Source: CAVPFA01 sp963703655 (GTDB taxonomy: Bacteria; Actinomycetota; Acidimicrobiia; Acidimicrobiales; Bog-793). Taken from it: a stretch of 64,000 nt of DNA. Below are positions 1 to 8,108 of this stretch, piece after piece. The notes under the pieces were generated by a model that was given only the letters and a program-made list of their open reading frames with translations, did not search any database and had not been told where the DNA came from. The stretch's first letter is position 1. Each line of letters begins with the position of its first letter. The stretch spans positions 248,001 to 312,000 of the forward strand of contig CAVPFA010000003.1 of NCBI GenBank assembly GCA_963703655.1, given 5' to 3'. Both the position numbers and the translations under genes were made by a program.

Positions 1-79
1 ATCCTCCATTTGCACTAGTCACCTGGTCGTCATCCTGGTGGGCCGCCGCACTCGCGCCCTGCCCACCCGGTAGCTTCAT
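1..79 (-). CDS. N-terminal fragment of a gene leaving the left edge
   Basis: Only the first 26 codons are in the window. An ATG at 79 overlaps the TGA stop of the upstream methyltransferase as ATGA, the same 4-base junction used through the rest of this operon, and the frame stays open to base 1. The visible residues (MKLPGGQGASAAAHQDDDQV and onward) match nothing I recognise. It is probably the next gene of the polysaccharide operon. The product cannot be named. Confidence 0.55.
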   Translation of the reverse strand, partial: MKLPGGQGASAAAHQDDDQVTSANGG

Positions 80-990
80 CGCCGTCGCGCAAAGACGAAG
101 ATGGCCGTCCTGATCGTGCGGGGGGCGAGGCGTTCGTACATCACTCCGGCGAAGTACAACGCGCGGGAAAAGCCGAAATGCGCAGGGTCCGACTGGTAGC
201 CGTATACGCAGTGCTCGAATCCGTGACGATCCAACGCCTTACGGACTGCATGCACGGTATTGCACCGGTAACAGGTCGGGAATACGTCTTCTTCCTTTCG
301 AGGATCTATGTATGCCCTCTGAACGATCGCCGGGTGCGCCCTGTTCGGGATCACCTTCGCGGCGAGACCGAAATAGCTCATCAGATTCGTCGTCCTCATG
401 CACAGATATCCACCCGGCCTGATCACCCTGCGGCACTCGGAGAGGAACAGGTCCGGGTTCTCGACATGCTCCAGGACGTAGTCGCTCACAGCCAGGTCCA
501 CGCTCGCATTGGCGAGGGGCCACCGGCGTTTCGGATCGATCAGGTAGAACTCGTCGACAAACGGGTTGTCCCGGGCTTCGGGATTGACGTCTATTCCTAT
601 TACCGTCTTGCAATGGTCGTTCAGGATCTTCAGGTCGGTTCTTGGCGTGCGTGTTTCCGCGTGCTTGCCTCGCCCGCAGCCAATATCAAGGACGGTGAAG
701 GACGGCTCGAGCAGTGACCGGACACGGGTGTAGAAGACGACCAGTTGGTCGATGTCGGTGTACCCGCCGAACTGCGACTCAGGAAAGTGCCGGACTTTAG
801 GATCAAGACGGGCCTGCCTGGGATCAAGACGGGCCTGCCTGGGATCAAGACGGGCCTGCGTGGGATCAAGAGGGGCGTCCCTGTCCGGACCGTTGGTGAT
901 CGCCTTGTCGTCTGTCACGGCGACCAGCCTTGTCACGGGAGCTGGGCGGGTGATCGGGTCGTGCCTGCGGGTTCTTTCCTTCGCTGTCAT
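76..990 (-). CDS. class I SAM-dependent methyltransferase with repeated N-terminal linker
   Basis: A 304-residue protein, probably a cytosolic methyltransferase of the exopolysaccharide operon. The SAM-binding motif VLDIGCGRGK lies at about residues 99-109. The later LEHVENPDLFLSECRRVIRPGGYL stretch is typical of Methyltransf_11/25-type enzymes acting on small molecules or glycans; the substrate is unknown. Residues 41-66 are four copies of a 7-residue unit (LDPxQAR) encoded by a 21-bp tandem repeat. The first ~70 residues look like a disordered extension before the fold. The start ATG lies 6 bases after the Ugd stop, and GAGGTGA at the end of ugd can serve as ribosome binding site. Confidence 0.85.
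   Translation of the reverse strand: MTAKERTRRHDPITRPAPVTRLVAVTDDKAITNGPDRDAPLDPTQARLDPRQARLDPRQARLDPKVRHFPESQFGGYTDIDQLVVFYTRVRSLLEPSFTVLDIGCGRGKHAETRTPRTDLKILNDHCKTVIGIDVNPEARDNPFVDEFYLIDPKRRWPLANASVDLAVSDYVLEHVENPDLFLSECRRVIRPGGYLCMRTTNLMSYFGLAAKVIPNRAHPAIVQRAYIDPRKEEDVFPTCYRCNTVHAVRKALDRHGFEHCVYGYQSDPAHFGFSRALYFAGVMYERLAPRTIRTAIFVFARRR
799..882. repeat. 21-bp tandem repeat, four copies, in-frame
   Basis: Four contiguous 21-bp units begin at 799, 820, 841 and 862. The first three are nearly identical and the fourth is diverged. The period is a multiple of three, so copy number can change without breaking the methyltransferase frame. It encodes the LDPxQAR linker near that protein's N-terminus. 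Confidence 0.9.
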
Positions 991-996
991 CTGCGT

Positions 997-2465
997 TCAC
1001 CTCAACAGTTTCTGGGCCGTTCGGAACTGGACACGAGGCTTCTCCGCACGTCGTCCCGGAACGCGGAACGACCAGCCGGCTGAGCGCCAGGCCGCCTCGT
1101 TCAGGGAGCAGCGCGCATCGATCATGTTTCGCTGCGCCACCACGGTTGCCAACATCGCAGGGTCGATGAGGCGGTAGTCAGCCCATTCGGTCAGGTGCAG
1201 CACGGCATCCGCATCGGTCGCTGCCTCAGAGACAGAGCTCGCGTAGCGCACGCCGGGCTGAATGCGGGCGGCGTTCTCCATCGCCACCGGGTCATGAACC
1301 GACACCAGCGCGCCCTCCCCTAAGAGCTGGCCGCAAACATGCAGGCTAGGTGAGTCCCGGACGTCGTCGCTCCCCGGCTTGAAAGCGAGGCCGAGCACGG
1401 CGAGGCGGCGCCCGGCAAGGGTGCCGCCGACCACTTCACGAGCGAGATCGGTCACACGCGACCGACAGCCGAGGTTGATCGCGTCGACTTCGCCGAGAAG
1501 GTTGACGACTGATTCGACGCCTAGCTCTCTCGCGGTGGATCGGAAGGCACGGACGTCCTTTGGCAGGCAGCCGCCGCCGAAGCCGAGACCCGGTGTAAGG
1601 CAACGCCTGCCGATCCGTTCGTCGCGCGCCAGTGCGTCGGCCAGGGATACGACGTCGGCACCGACCTTCTCGCATATCTCCGCCATCGCATTGATGAACG
1701 AGACCTTCGTGGCCAGGAACGCATTGGCGGCGACCTTGACCAGCTCTGCGGTTTCCAGGTCCATGAAAAGCGCGGGAGTGCCGGCATCCAGGAGCTTCGC
1801 GTAGACCAGCTGCAACAAGTCAGCTGATCGCTGCGATGTGACGCCGAAGACGAGGCGGTCCGGGGACAGGCTGTCCTCGACGGCGAATCCTTCCCGCAGG
1901 AATTCCGGGTTCCAGGCGACCTCCACGCCGCCGCCCGCCGGTGCCCGCTCCTGGATCCATTCCGCGAGGTTCGCGCCGTTCCGACTGGAACGGTTGACTT
2001 GCCGATGACAAGACAAGGGCGCGACAGATGGGGTGCCAGAGAGTCGATTGCGGAATGGAGATGGCGCAATTCGGCTGCGCCGTCGGCCGCCTGCGGCGTG
2101 CCCACGCACAGGAAGTGGGCTGCTCCGAATTCCGCCACCTCGGCGAAGGAGGTGGTGAACCGCAGCCGGCCGGCCTCGAGGTTCTTCCGGAGCAGCGGTT
2201 CGAGACCCGGCTCGAAGAACGGCACCTCGCCACGGGAAACCCGCGCGAGCTTGTCCGGGTCCACGTCCAGGCCCATCACGTCATGGCCGAGATCGGCCAT
2301 GCAGACCGCGTGACTGAGGCCCAGGTAGCCGGTGCCGATCACGGTCAGCCGCACCGGCGAGAACTCGGTCTTGTCGCTCTCTTGCCTTGCGGCAGGAGGC
2401 TCGCCCGGGCCCGGCGCGCGACCGACCGCTGTCTTGAAGCGCGATCGGAGGAGCCCGGCGCTCAC
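997..2465 (-). pseudogene. ugd: UDP-glucose 6-dehydrogenase, one frameshift
   Basis: Oxidises UDP-glucose to UDP-glucuronate with NAD, supplying an acidic sugar precursor for the polysaccharide. The N-terminal half shows the Rossmann motif VIGTGYLGLSHA and GKSTVPVGTA; the second half, in another frame, shows NPEFLREGFAVEDS, the catalytic-cysteine motif GFGGGCLPKD and a C-terminal UDP-binding domain. The frame changes at about 1971-1985, where one base appears to be missing (GTA to ANLAEW). All catalytic parts are otherwise present, so a sequencing error is likely. The start may be GTG 2465, overlapping the FemAB stop as GTGA, or the internal GTG at 2354, which is nearer the usual family start. 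Confidence 0.85.
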
Positions 2466-3562
2466 TGCGGAAGCCCGCCCCGCACGGCCGCGCCGATGGT
2501 GCTTGCCAGCGGCACCGGCAGGCGCCGCCACACTTCCGTCGTCCACTGCCACCGCTGAACGTCGCTGTCCGAGTGGTCCCCTGGCAGCCGGTGCCAGAAC
2601 AGCTGTACCGGCTCTGCCGCCCACTGCCGTTTCCACTCGTAGGTCCCCGAGTTAGGTGACGAGCGTCCGAGATCGAACACACGGCACCCACGGCCAATTC
2701 CGTAGCAAAGCGCATGCCAGTAGAGAAGCTGGCTGGGCCTGCACGGGAACGAGGCACGCAACGCGGCCATCCAGGGCATTCCCACCGAGTCCCCTTGGAA
2801 CAGGATCATTGCGGCCGCAACCGGGCGGCCGTCGTCCTCGACCAGGACGATGCGTGAGTCCTCGCCGAACTCGCGCATGATGCGGCAGAAGAATCCCCGG
2901 CGGTGGACGGGTGAGCCGAGATCGCGCAGGTTTTCCGCCAGGATCCGGTAGAAGTCCTCGAGCGCCTCCGTTCCGTGCACGGACGCGGTCAGCCCGGCTC
3001 GTCGCGCCCTTCGTACCTCGGTGCGCCGGTTGCCGTCGATCCGTTCCCACAGCGCCTCGTCGCCGCCGGACAGGTCCACGACCATGGTGACCTTCTCGCG
3101 CGAGGGCACCAGTGCAATGGGCCGGTCCCCTGCGTGTCGCAACTCCAGATGCGCACGGTTGAGCTCGGCGAGCTCTATCGCGGCACGGACGAGTTTCTCG
3201 TCGGCTTCCCGGTCACCGGCCGTGCACAGCCCACCGGTGTCCAGGAAGGGCATCGAGACCAGGTGGCGGCCGAACAGCCGGCTGCGCATCTCGACAAGGG
3301 GGAGCACCCCTCTCAGCACCCCATCGCGGGTGACCGCCAGCGGAGCCGTCTTGTGGCCGTACGTCTCAGCCGCGATGCGCAACCATGCCCAGCGGTGCGC
3401 AATCGTCGCGTCAGGGGCTCCAAGCACGAAGGCGTCCCACTCGGCGGGGTCTTTCCACACTCCTACCTGAACCGCCTCGCCGCCGGCGTGCCCGTTGCTC
3501 GCCCTTGTCAGATCGGAAAAGACGCCCGGGAACCGGCGATCGGCTGACTCAGGTGCCCTCAC
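2462..3562 (-). CDS. FemAB/GNAT-type N-acyltransferase of the polysaccharide locus
   Basis: A 366-residue cytosolic protein resembling the FemAB-related proteins common in exopolysaccharide and PEP-CTERM/exosortase loci (BioF2-like acetyltransferase fold). Supporting segments are HRWAWLRIAAETYGHKTAPL near the N-terminus, the RRTEVRRARRAGL helix in the middle, and a C-terminal half with LGRSSPNSGTYEWKRQWAAE, typical of the second GNAT repeat. It probably acylates an amino sugar or aminoacylates a glycan; no substrate can be read from the sequence. GTG 3562 overlaps the sugar-transferase stop as GTGA, suggesting translational coupling. Confidence 0.8.
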   Translation of the reverse strand: MRAPESADRRFPGVFSDLTRASNGHAGGEAVQVGVWKDPAEWDAFVLGAPDATIAHRWAWLRIAAETYGHKTAPLAVTRDGVLRGVLPLVEMRSRLFGRHLVSMPFLDTGGLCTAGDREADEKLVRAAIELAELNRAHLELRHAGDRPIALVPSREKVTMVVDLSGGDEALWERIDGNRRTEVRRARRAGLTASVHGTEALEDFYRILAENLRDLGSPVHRRGFFCRIMREFGEDSRIVLVEDDGRPVAAAMILFQGDSVGMPWMAALRASFPCRPSQLLYWHALCYGIGRGCRVFDLGRSSPNSGTYEWKRQWAAEPVQLFWHRLPGDHSDSDVQRWQWTTEVWRRLPVPLASTIGAAVRGGLPQ

Positions 3563-4179
3563 GCCAATCTCCTCGCGATGGCGGTCAACTGCCTGAACAG
3601 CAGCGCCAGGTCGTAGGCGAGCGAGCGATGGTCCAGGTATGCGAGGTCGGCCCGGACCCGGTCGTGCACCATGGTGGTCTCGTAGTACGCGACCGGGTCC
3701 GGCGCGGCGGCCAGTATGGCCGCCTCGTCCATGAACGCCAGCGTCGCCGGGCCGGCGATCCCCGTCCGCACGGTGAGCACGCGGCGTTCCTCCGGGGCCA
3801 GCAAGGCCACGAACTCGACCGTCTCCGGGCGAGGTCCCACCAGGCTCATGTCACCGCGCAGGACGTTGTAGAGCTGGGGCAGCTCGTCGAGGTACCACCG
3901 GCGCAGGAACCTGCCGAGCTTGGTGACCCTCGGGTCGCCCGCAGGACTGACGTTCGCGGTCATTCGGTCGGCCCCCACCACCATGGTCCGGAACTTCAGG
4001 ATCTCAAACCGCTCGCCGTACAGGGTCACCCGCTGCTGGCGGTAAAGCGCCGGGCCCAGCGAGAGCCATTCGGCCAGCACGATCGCCAGCAGGACCGGAG
4101 CAAGCATGAGCAGCGCCATCGCCGAGACGACGATGTCGAACAGCCGCTTGGCCGGCCGATGGTCAAGCCGCGAAAACAT
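3559..4179 (-). CDS. sugar transferase initiating exopolysaccharide synthesis (WcaJ/PglC-type)
   Basis: A 206-residue monotopic phosphoglycosyltransferase that would move a sugar-1-phosphate from a UDP-sugar onto undecaprenyl phosphate, the first committed step of repeat-unit assembly. A single membrane segment lies at residues 14-36. The catalytic core contains LKFRTM, YLDELPQLYNVLRGDMS and LVGPRPE. It is short, with no N-terminal multi-helix domain, so it resembles the minimal PglC-like form rather than full WbaP/WcaJ. The ATG at 4179 lies inside the end of the PIG-L gene (17-base overlap). Confidence 0.9.
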   Translation of the reverse strand: MFSRLDHRPAKRLFDIVVSAMALLMLAPVLLAIVLAEWLSLGPALYRQQRVTLYGERFEILKFRTMVVGADRMTANVSPAGDPRVTKLGRFLRRWYLDELPQLYNVLRGDMSLVGPRPETVEFVALLAPEERRVLTVRTGIAGPATLAFMDEAAILAAAPDPVAYYETTMVHDRVRADLAYLDHRSLAYDLALLFRQLTAIARRLA

Positions 4180-4864
4180 CGCCGTCCCGCCTTTCCCGCT
4201 GGACGTGGCGGACCAGCATGAACGCCTCCGCGGCGGCGACGCCCGCTGTCGCGCCGTGCCGGCGGCTGATCGCTTCCAGCGCCTGGTAGGAGCGCGGGTG
4301 CGGGAAGGGCCGCATCTCGCCGGCGAACGTCTGCTCGTAAGCACGCAGGGCGTCCAGCTTCGTTGGCAGCGTCGCGCTGATGTCGACGAAGAGGTTCGGG
4401 CTGAAGACGCAGCCAGGGAACGGCGGCGCCCACTCGGTGGACGACGCAGTCTCGTAGCACAGCACCGTGCTGACACCTGTGTCGCCGATCGGCCTCGTCG
4501 CCACCATCGTCGCCTGGAAGACGGCCCGGTGGTCCTGGTTCGTGTCCTCCTTGAAGTGAGTGAAGACCAAGTCGGGGCGGACCTCGTCGACGTATTTCTC
4601 GATCGGCGTGATGACATCCAGCAACGGGAGAGAGTCGAGTCGCTGGTCCGGCAGCCCACAGAACCTCACGTCCGACACGCCGAGGACGTCACACGCCTTC
4701 ATGGCGCACTCCTGCTGCAGATCGACGTGGCCGTGCCGGGCGGTCACCCCCTCGGTCAAGATGCAGACGAGCACCTCGTGCGACACGGCCACGAAACGCG
4801 CCATGGTGCCGCCAGCGCCGAGCGTCTCGTCGTCGGGATGGGCAGCTACTGTCAGGATTCTCAT
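4163..4864 (-). CDS. PIG-L family zinc deacetylase
   Basis: A 233-residue LmbE/PIG-L type N-deacetylase. The zinc motif AHPDDE is at residues 8-13 and the second metal/catalytic segment HFKEDTNQDHRA at 103-114. Family members remove acetyl groups from GlcNAc-type sugars (for example in mycothiol or GPI synthesis). Here the position between the flippase and the sugar transferase suggests deacetylation of a nucleotide- or lipid-linked amino sugar of the polysaccharide. The exposed amine could then be the target of the FemAB-type acyltransferase two genes downstream; that link is inference. ATG 4864 overlaps the flippase stop as ATGA. Confidence 0.88.
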   Translation of the reverse strand: MRILTVAAHPDDETLGAGGTMARFVAVSHEVLVCILTEGVTARHGHVDLQQECAMKACDVLGVSDVRFCGLPDQRLDSLPLLDVITPIEKYVDEVRPDLVFTHFKEDTNQDHRAVFQATMVATRPIGDTGVSTVLCYETASSTEWAPPFPGCVFSPNLFVDISATLPTKLDALRAYEQTFAGEMRPFPHPRSYQALEAISRRHGATAGVAAAEAFMLVRHVQRERRDGDVFAA

Positions 4865-6339
4865 TGCGGCGTCCTCCGTCGTTGTTCGGGCGGGTGGGTC
4901 GGTCGGCGTGAGAGGTTGGGAGGCGGCCGGCGGCACCTCCCGTATTCGGCTGCTCCCGCTGTCGGGCGCAGCTCTTGAGCTCGTAGAGAGAGCGCCAAGA
5001 GAGCCAGGTGTTCGGCCTGTTGGTTCGCCTCGCGCTGGGCGTTCCTGCTCTGTGCGCGTCGTGCGCCCGATCCCGCCCCGGTTGTGCGGAAGCAGGCGAT
5101 CAGCACGCAGGTGGTGGTGAGGTACGAGAACGTGGACGCGATGGACGCGCCGACGATTCCGAGATGTGGGATCAGCGTGAGGTCGAGCGCCACGGTCACC
5201 ACCAGGCCAGATGCCTGAGCGATGGAGGTCAGACCTGGCCGGCCGATGCCGGACAGGAACGCCGACAGCACGCCGTAGACGCTGCCGCCCGCCAGCCCCA
5301 CGAGCAGGATCCGGGTGGGGACGACGGCGGCACGAAACGCGTGGCCGTACACCAGCGGGAGGACCACCGGCGCCGCCAAGGCCAACGGCACGGCGAGGGC
5401 GGCAGGTACCCACCACGTTCGGCGGATCGCCGAGCGCGCCTGGTCCGCAGCCGCCGCACCGCCGAGGCGCGCGTAGGTCGGGTAGAGCACGTAGTTGATG
5501 GCAAGCGAGGGAAGCCGCACCAGCTCGGCCATCCGCGAGGCCACCGCGTAGATGCCGAGGGCGGCCGGGCCGACGAGGTAGGCGACGATGATGAAGTCCA
5601 GCCGGCCGTTGAGCAGCAGAGTGATGCTGTTCAGCTCGGCACGCGTCCCGTACGCAGCTATGTCGCGGGCGAGCTTCAGCGATGGACGGGCGACGTCGCG
5701 GAAGTAGCCGCGACGCCACAGCCGGATCCAGCCGGACCCACCGTTGAAGACGTCGCCCAGCGGCAGCGCGACGATCATGGCGAGGTACGGCGAGGCCCCG
5801 GCGGCGGCCAGGATCCCGTAGATGGGCACGAACAGCAGTTCCTCGAAGACGATGATCCGGTTGCTCCCCGTGAGGTCGTCGAACCCCTGCGAGCACGTCT
5901 TGGCCGTCGTCTCGAGCAGCTGGGTCGGTACCGCGATCCCCGCCGCCAGCATGAGTGGGCGCGAGAGCTCTGGCAGGAACCGGGGTCCCACTACCGGTGC
6001 CGCAAGCACCCACAAGGCCGCCCCGACTACCCCCGCCGCTATCGCCATCGCCGGCAGCGTGAGGCGGTAGCCGGACTCCGTGCGGCCCGGACCGGACAGG
6101 AAGTACGGTGCCGCTCCGTACAGGCCGCAGCTCAGCAGCAGCCCCGTGAACCACGGCAGCACGCGCAGCAACGCCATCGTGCCGACCGCGGCGGCCCCGC
6201 CCGTCCGGGCGACGAGCAGACTGGAAACCGACAGCGCCGCGATCGCGCCCAACCGGGCCACCAGGTTGCTCGTGATCGTGCGCCCCCGGAGCACTCGGCT
6301 CAGCGGAACAAGGCGCGCTTTCACCGCGGCGCTGTTCAT
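4861..6339 (-). CDS. Wzx-like polysaccharide flippase (MOP superfamily)
   Basis: A 492-residue integral membrane protein with about 12-14 hydrophobic helices, matching Wzx/RfbX and MurJ-like flippases that move undecaprenyl-linked repeat units across the cytoplasmic membrane. The start ATG at 6339 (MNSAAVKARLVPLSR) overlaps the stop of the upstream kinase-like gene as ATGA. The last ~50 residues are hydrophilic and arginine-rich, probably a cytosolic tail. Together with the Wzy-like polymerase and the chain-length regulator it indicates a Wzx/Wzy-type assembly pathway. Confidence 0.85.
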   Translation of the reverse strand: MNSAAVKARLVPLSRVLRGRTITSNLVARLGAIAALSVSSLLVARTGGAAAVGTMALLRVLPWFTGLLLSCGLYGAAPYFLSGPGRTESGYRLTLPAMAIAAGVVGAALWVLAAPVVGPRFLPELSRPLMLAAGIAVPTQLLETTAKTCSQGFDDLTGSNRIIVFEELLFVPIYGILAAAGASPYLAMIVALPLGDVFNGGSGWIRLWRRGYFRDVARPSLKLARDIAAYGTRAELNSITLLLNGRLDFIIVAYLVGPAALGIYAVASRMAELVRLPSLAINYVLYPTYARLGGAAAADQARSAIRRTWWVPAALAVPLALAAPVVLPLVYGHAFRAAVVPTRILLVGLAGGSVYGVLSAFLSGIGRPGLTSIAQASGLVVTVALDLTLIPHLGIVGASIASTFSYLTTTCVLIACFRTTGAGSGARRAQSRNAQREANQQAEHLALLALSLRAQELRPTAGAAEYGRCRRPPPNLSRRPTHPPEQRRRTPQ

Positions 6340-7427
6340 CCGACCGCCTCCAAGGGGCGCAGCCGGCCGGAGGCGCTCTCGTGCCAGAGCACTTGGAGCA
6401 GGGCGCGGTATCCGTTTCGGTAGACCGGTTGTTCGAGAGCGATCGCCTGCTCCGCCAGGAAGACCAGCAGGAACAGCCGCGCCGCCTCGGGCGGGACCTG
6501 CAGCCGGCGCAGATGGCCCTCGAGGAAGCCCCGAACCAGCTCGGGGAGCCAGCCGGAGCCGAAAAAGGCGTACAGGATGCCGGTCCGGTTGCTCCACCCC
6601 GGCGTGGAGCCCCATTGGTCTCGCGCCTGGGACCACCCCGGATGGCCTGGGAGCGAACCCCGGACGGGTGGTGACGCCCGGTCCAGATACGAGCCGTACG
6701 ACGCGGCGAACTTGAACAGGTCATTAAACGGCAGGCCGGAGGAGCGGCCCAGCTCCCAGTCGACCACTCCGGACACCCGTCGCCGGTCCACCAAGATGTT
6801 GCCGGGTGCGTAGTCGCCGTGCACCGCGACCACCGGAATGCGCGTACCAGTGAGCTGCCGGCACAGCTCGGACATGTGGCCGGCGAGGTCGGACTCCCAG
6901 CTGCTCCACCCCACTTCGGCGCGGTAGCGGTGCAACGTCGGACGTATCCATTCCTCGAACGCGCCCGGCCCGAGCGTGATCGTCCCGTTGCGCGTTTCGG
7001 CTTGGAAGCGGGCCAGCCAGGCACCCGCCACTGCGAAGTCCTGCGCGACGAGGCCCGGGTGGCGCACGTGACCGGGGGTGTAGTAGCGGACCGTCATCGG
7101 GGTGCCCGGCACCACGGTCGAGAGCAGGACCATGCGCCCGGCGATGTCCTCGAGCAGGAGCGGGCGGGGAAGCTCGTCGGTGACAGCCCTTTCTCGGGTC
7201 GACCACAGGTGCGTGAGCGCTTCGTGCTCGGTCACGAGCGCGCGCTCGCCGTCTTTGCGTCGCGCCAGTTTGGCGACGAGAAGGGGCAGACCGTCCGGAC
7301 CGAAGAGCAGCAGCGTCACCTTGGCGGCCGGGGCGTAGTCGACGCCGACGACGATCCCACCGGTGACGAGCGGGAGGCCGAGGTTCTTGGCGACGATGTT
7401 CGCCCTTTCCCGGACGGCGCCGATCAC
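6336..7427 (-). CDS. aminoglycoside phosphotransferase-fold kinase
   Basis: A 363-residue APH/choline-kinase-fold protein. Brenner's motif VHGDYAPGN is at about residues 202-210 and the DFG-like VVDWE at 221-225. The N-terminal lobe has an ATP-lobe lysine in LLVAKLARR near residue 53. The family phosphorylates small molecules. In this operon, directly after a methyltransferase-like gene, a sugar, a lipid carrier or a glycan substituent is more plausible than an antibiotic. The start was chosen as GTG 7427 because it overlaps the preceding stop as GTGA; the open frame extends much further upstream but without protein-like sequence. Confidence 0.82.
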   Translation of the reverse strand: MIGAVRERANIVAKNLGLPLVTGGIVVGVDYAPAAKVTLLLFGPDGLPLLVAKLARRKDGERALVTEHEALTHLWSTRERAVTDELPRPLLLEDIAGRMVLLSTVVPGTPMTVRYYTPGHVRHPGLVAQDFAVAGAWLARFQAETRNGTITLGPGAFEEWIRPTLHRYRAEVGWSSWESDLAGHMSELCRQLTGTRIPVVAVHGDYAPGNILVDRRRVSGVVDWELGRSSGLPFNDLFKFAASYGSYLDRASPPVRGSLPGHPGWSQARDQWGSTPGWSNRTGILYAFFGSGWLPELVRGFLEGHLRRLQVPPEAARLFLLVFLAEQAIALEQPVYRNGYRALLQVLWHESASGRLRPLEAVG

Positions 7428-8041
7428 TGTGGCCTCCGAGCGAGCAGGTAGTACGAGGGCACGAGGTGGCGACGCGCTCGGGGCACGACGAGTGCGGCGC
7501 GGCGCAGGATGGACAGCGTCCGGCGGAGGACGACGGCTCCCCGCCCACCCGCGGGAACAGAGGTCTCGAAGAGGACCCGGAGCAGGTGGTCCATCTCTGC
7601 GGGTCGGGCCAGCGGCACCAGGAAAGCGGCCTGCCGCTGGTCGGGGAGCGCCGCGTACACCTCGATCCCGGTCAGGCCCGCTCGCCGCATCGCGCCCAGG
7701 GCGCCGGCGAGCGAGAGCGATCCCGCCCGCAGCGGCGCCGCGGCGTACCAGCGGTTCGGGAACCCTGCGCACAGCCAGCCTCCGGGTGCCACCGCTGCGG
7801 CAAGGGTCCTCAGCAGCCGTGACGCACCGGCCTGGCGACCCGGCGGCGTCCAGGCGGCCAGGTCGGGAACCGCGACCGCCGGATAGCGCCGATCCAGCAG
7901 CGTGTTCACGAGCACGGCGCTCTCGGGCGTCACGGCGCCGGGCAGGGTCTCTCCCGCCGCGGGCAGCAGCAGCAGCCCGTCGGGCTCACCCGGCACGACG
8001 AAGCGCCAGTTGAGCAAGCGGGCGTCCGGCTCCGCTCTCAT
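7424..8041 (-). CDS. methyltransferase-like protein without a clear SAM motif I
   Basis: A 205-residue protein. Its middle (LRTLAAAVAPGGWLCAGFPN) resembles the beta4-beta5 region of class I methyltransferases, and its C-terminal half (VYAALPDQRQAAFLVPL, VPSYYLLARR) resembles the tails of methyltransferases that sit beside APH-like kinases. The expected glycine-rich SAM loop is not visible near the N-terminus, so the domain is reduced or strongly diverged. The ATG at 8041 sits in a 23-bp duplication that also copies the start region. The downstream kinase overlaps the stop as GTGA. A role in decorating the polysaccharide is inferred from position only. Confidence 0.6.
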   Translation of the reverse strand: MRAEPDARLLNWRFVVPGEPDGLLLLPAAGETLPGAVTPESAVLVNTLLDRRYPAVAVPDLAAWTPPGRQAGASRLLRTLAAAVAPGGWLCAGFPNRWYAAAPLRAGSLSLAGALGAMRRAGLTGIEVYAALPDQRQAAFLVPLARPAEMDHLLRVLFETSVPAGGRGAVVLRRTLSILRRAALVVPRARRHLVPSYYLLARRPQ

Positions 8042-8079
8042 CGCAGCACGCCGTTCGCTCTCATCGCAGCACGCCGTTC
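8034..8079. repeat. 23-bp tandem duplication over a start codon
   Basis: Two exact adjacent copies occupy 8034-8056 and 8057-8079. Each contains a minus-strand ATG (at 8041 and 8064). The upstream ATG opens an 8-codon minicistron (MRANGVLR) whose TGA overlaps the real start as ATGA. Confidence 0.85.
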
Positions 8080-8108
8080 ACCCGCGCCGCCGCGCAGCTC
8101 GTCGTCGC

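Noticed and set aside
799..882. Possible CRISPR-like repeat array
   Set aside because: The units are contiguous with no spacers and lie inside a coding frame; they are a simple in-frame tandem repeat.
6336..7427. Aminoglycoside resistance gene
   Set aside because: The phosphotransferase fold is real, but its place inside a polysaccharide operon and lack of resistance-family detail argue against an antibiotic substrate.
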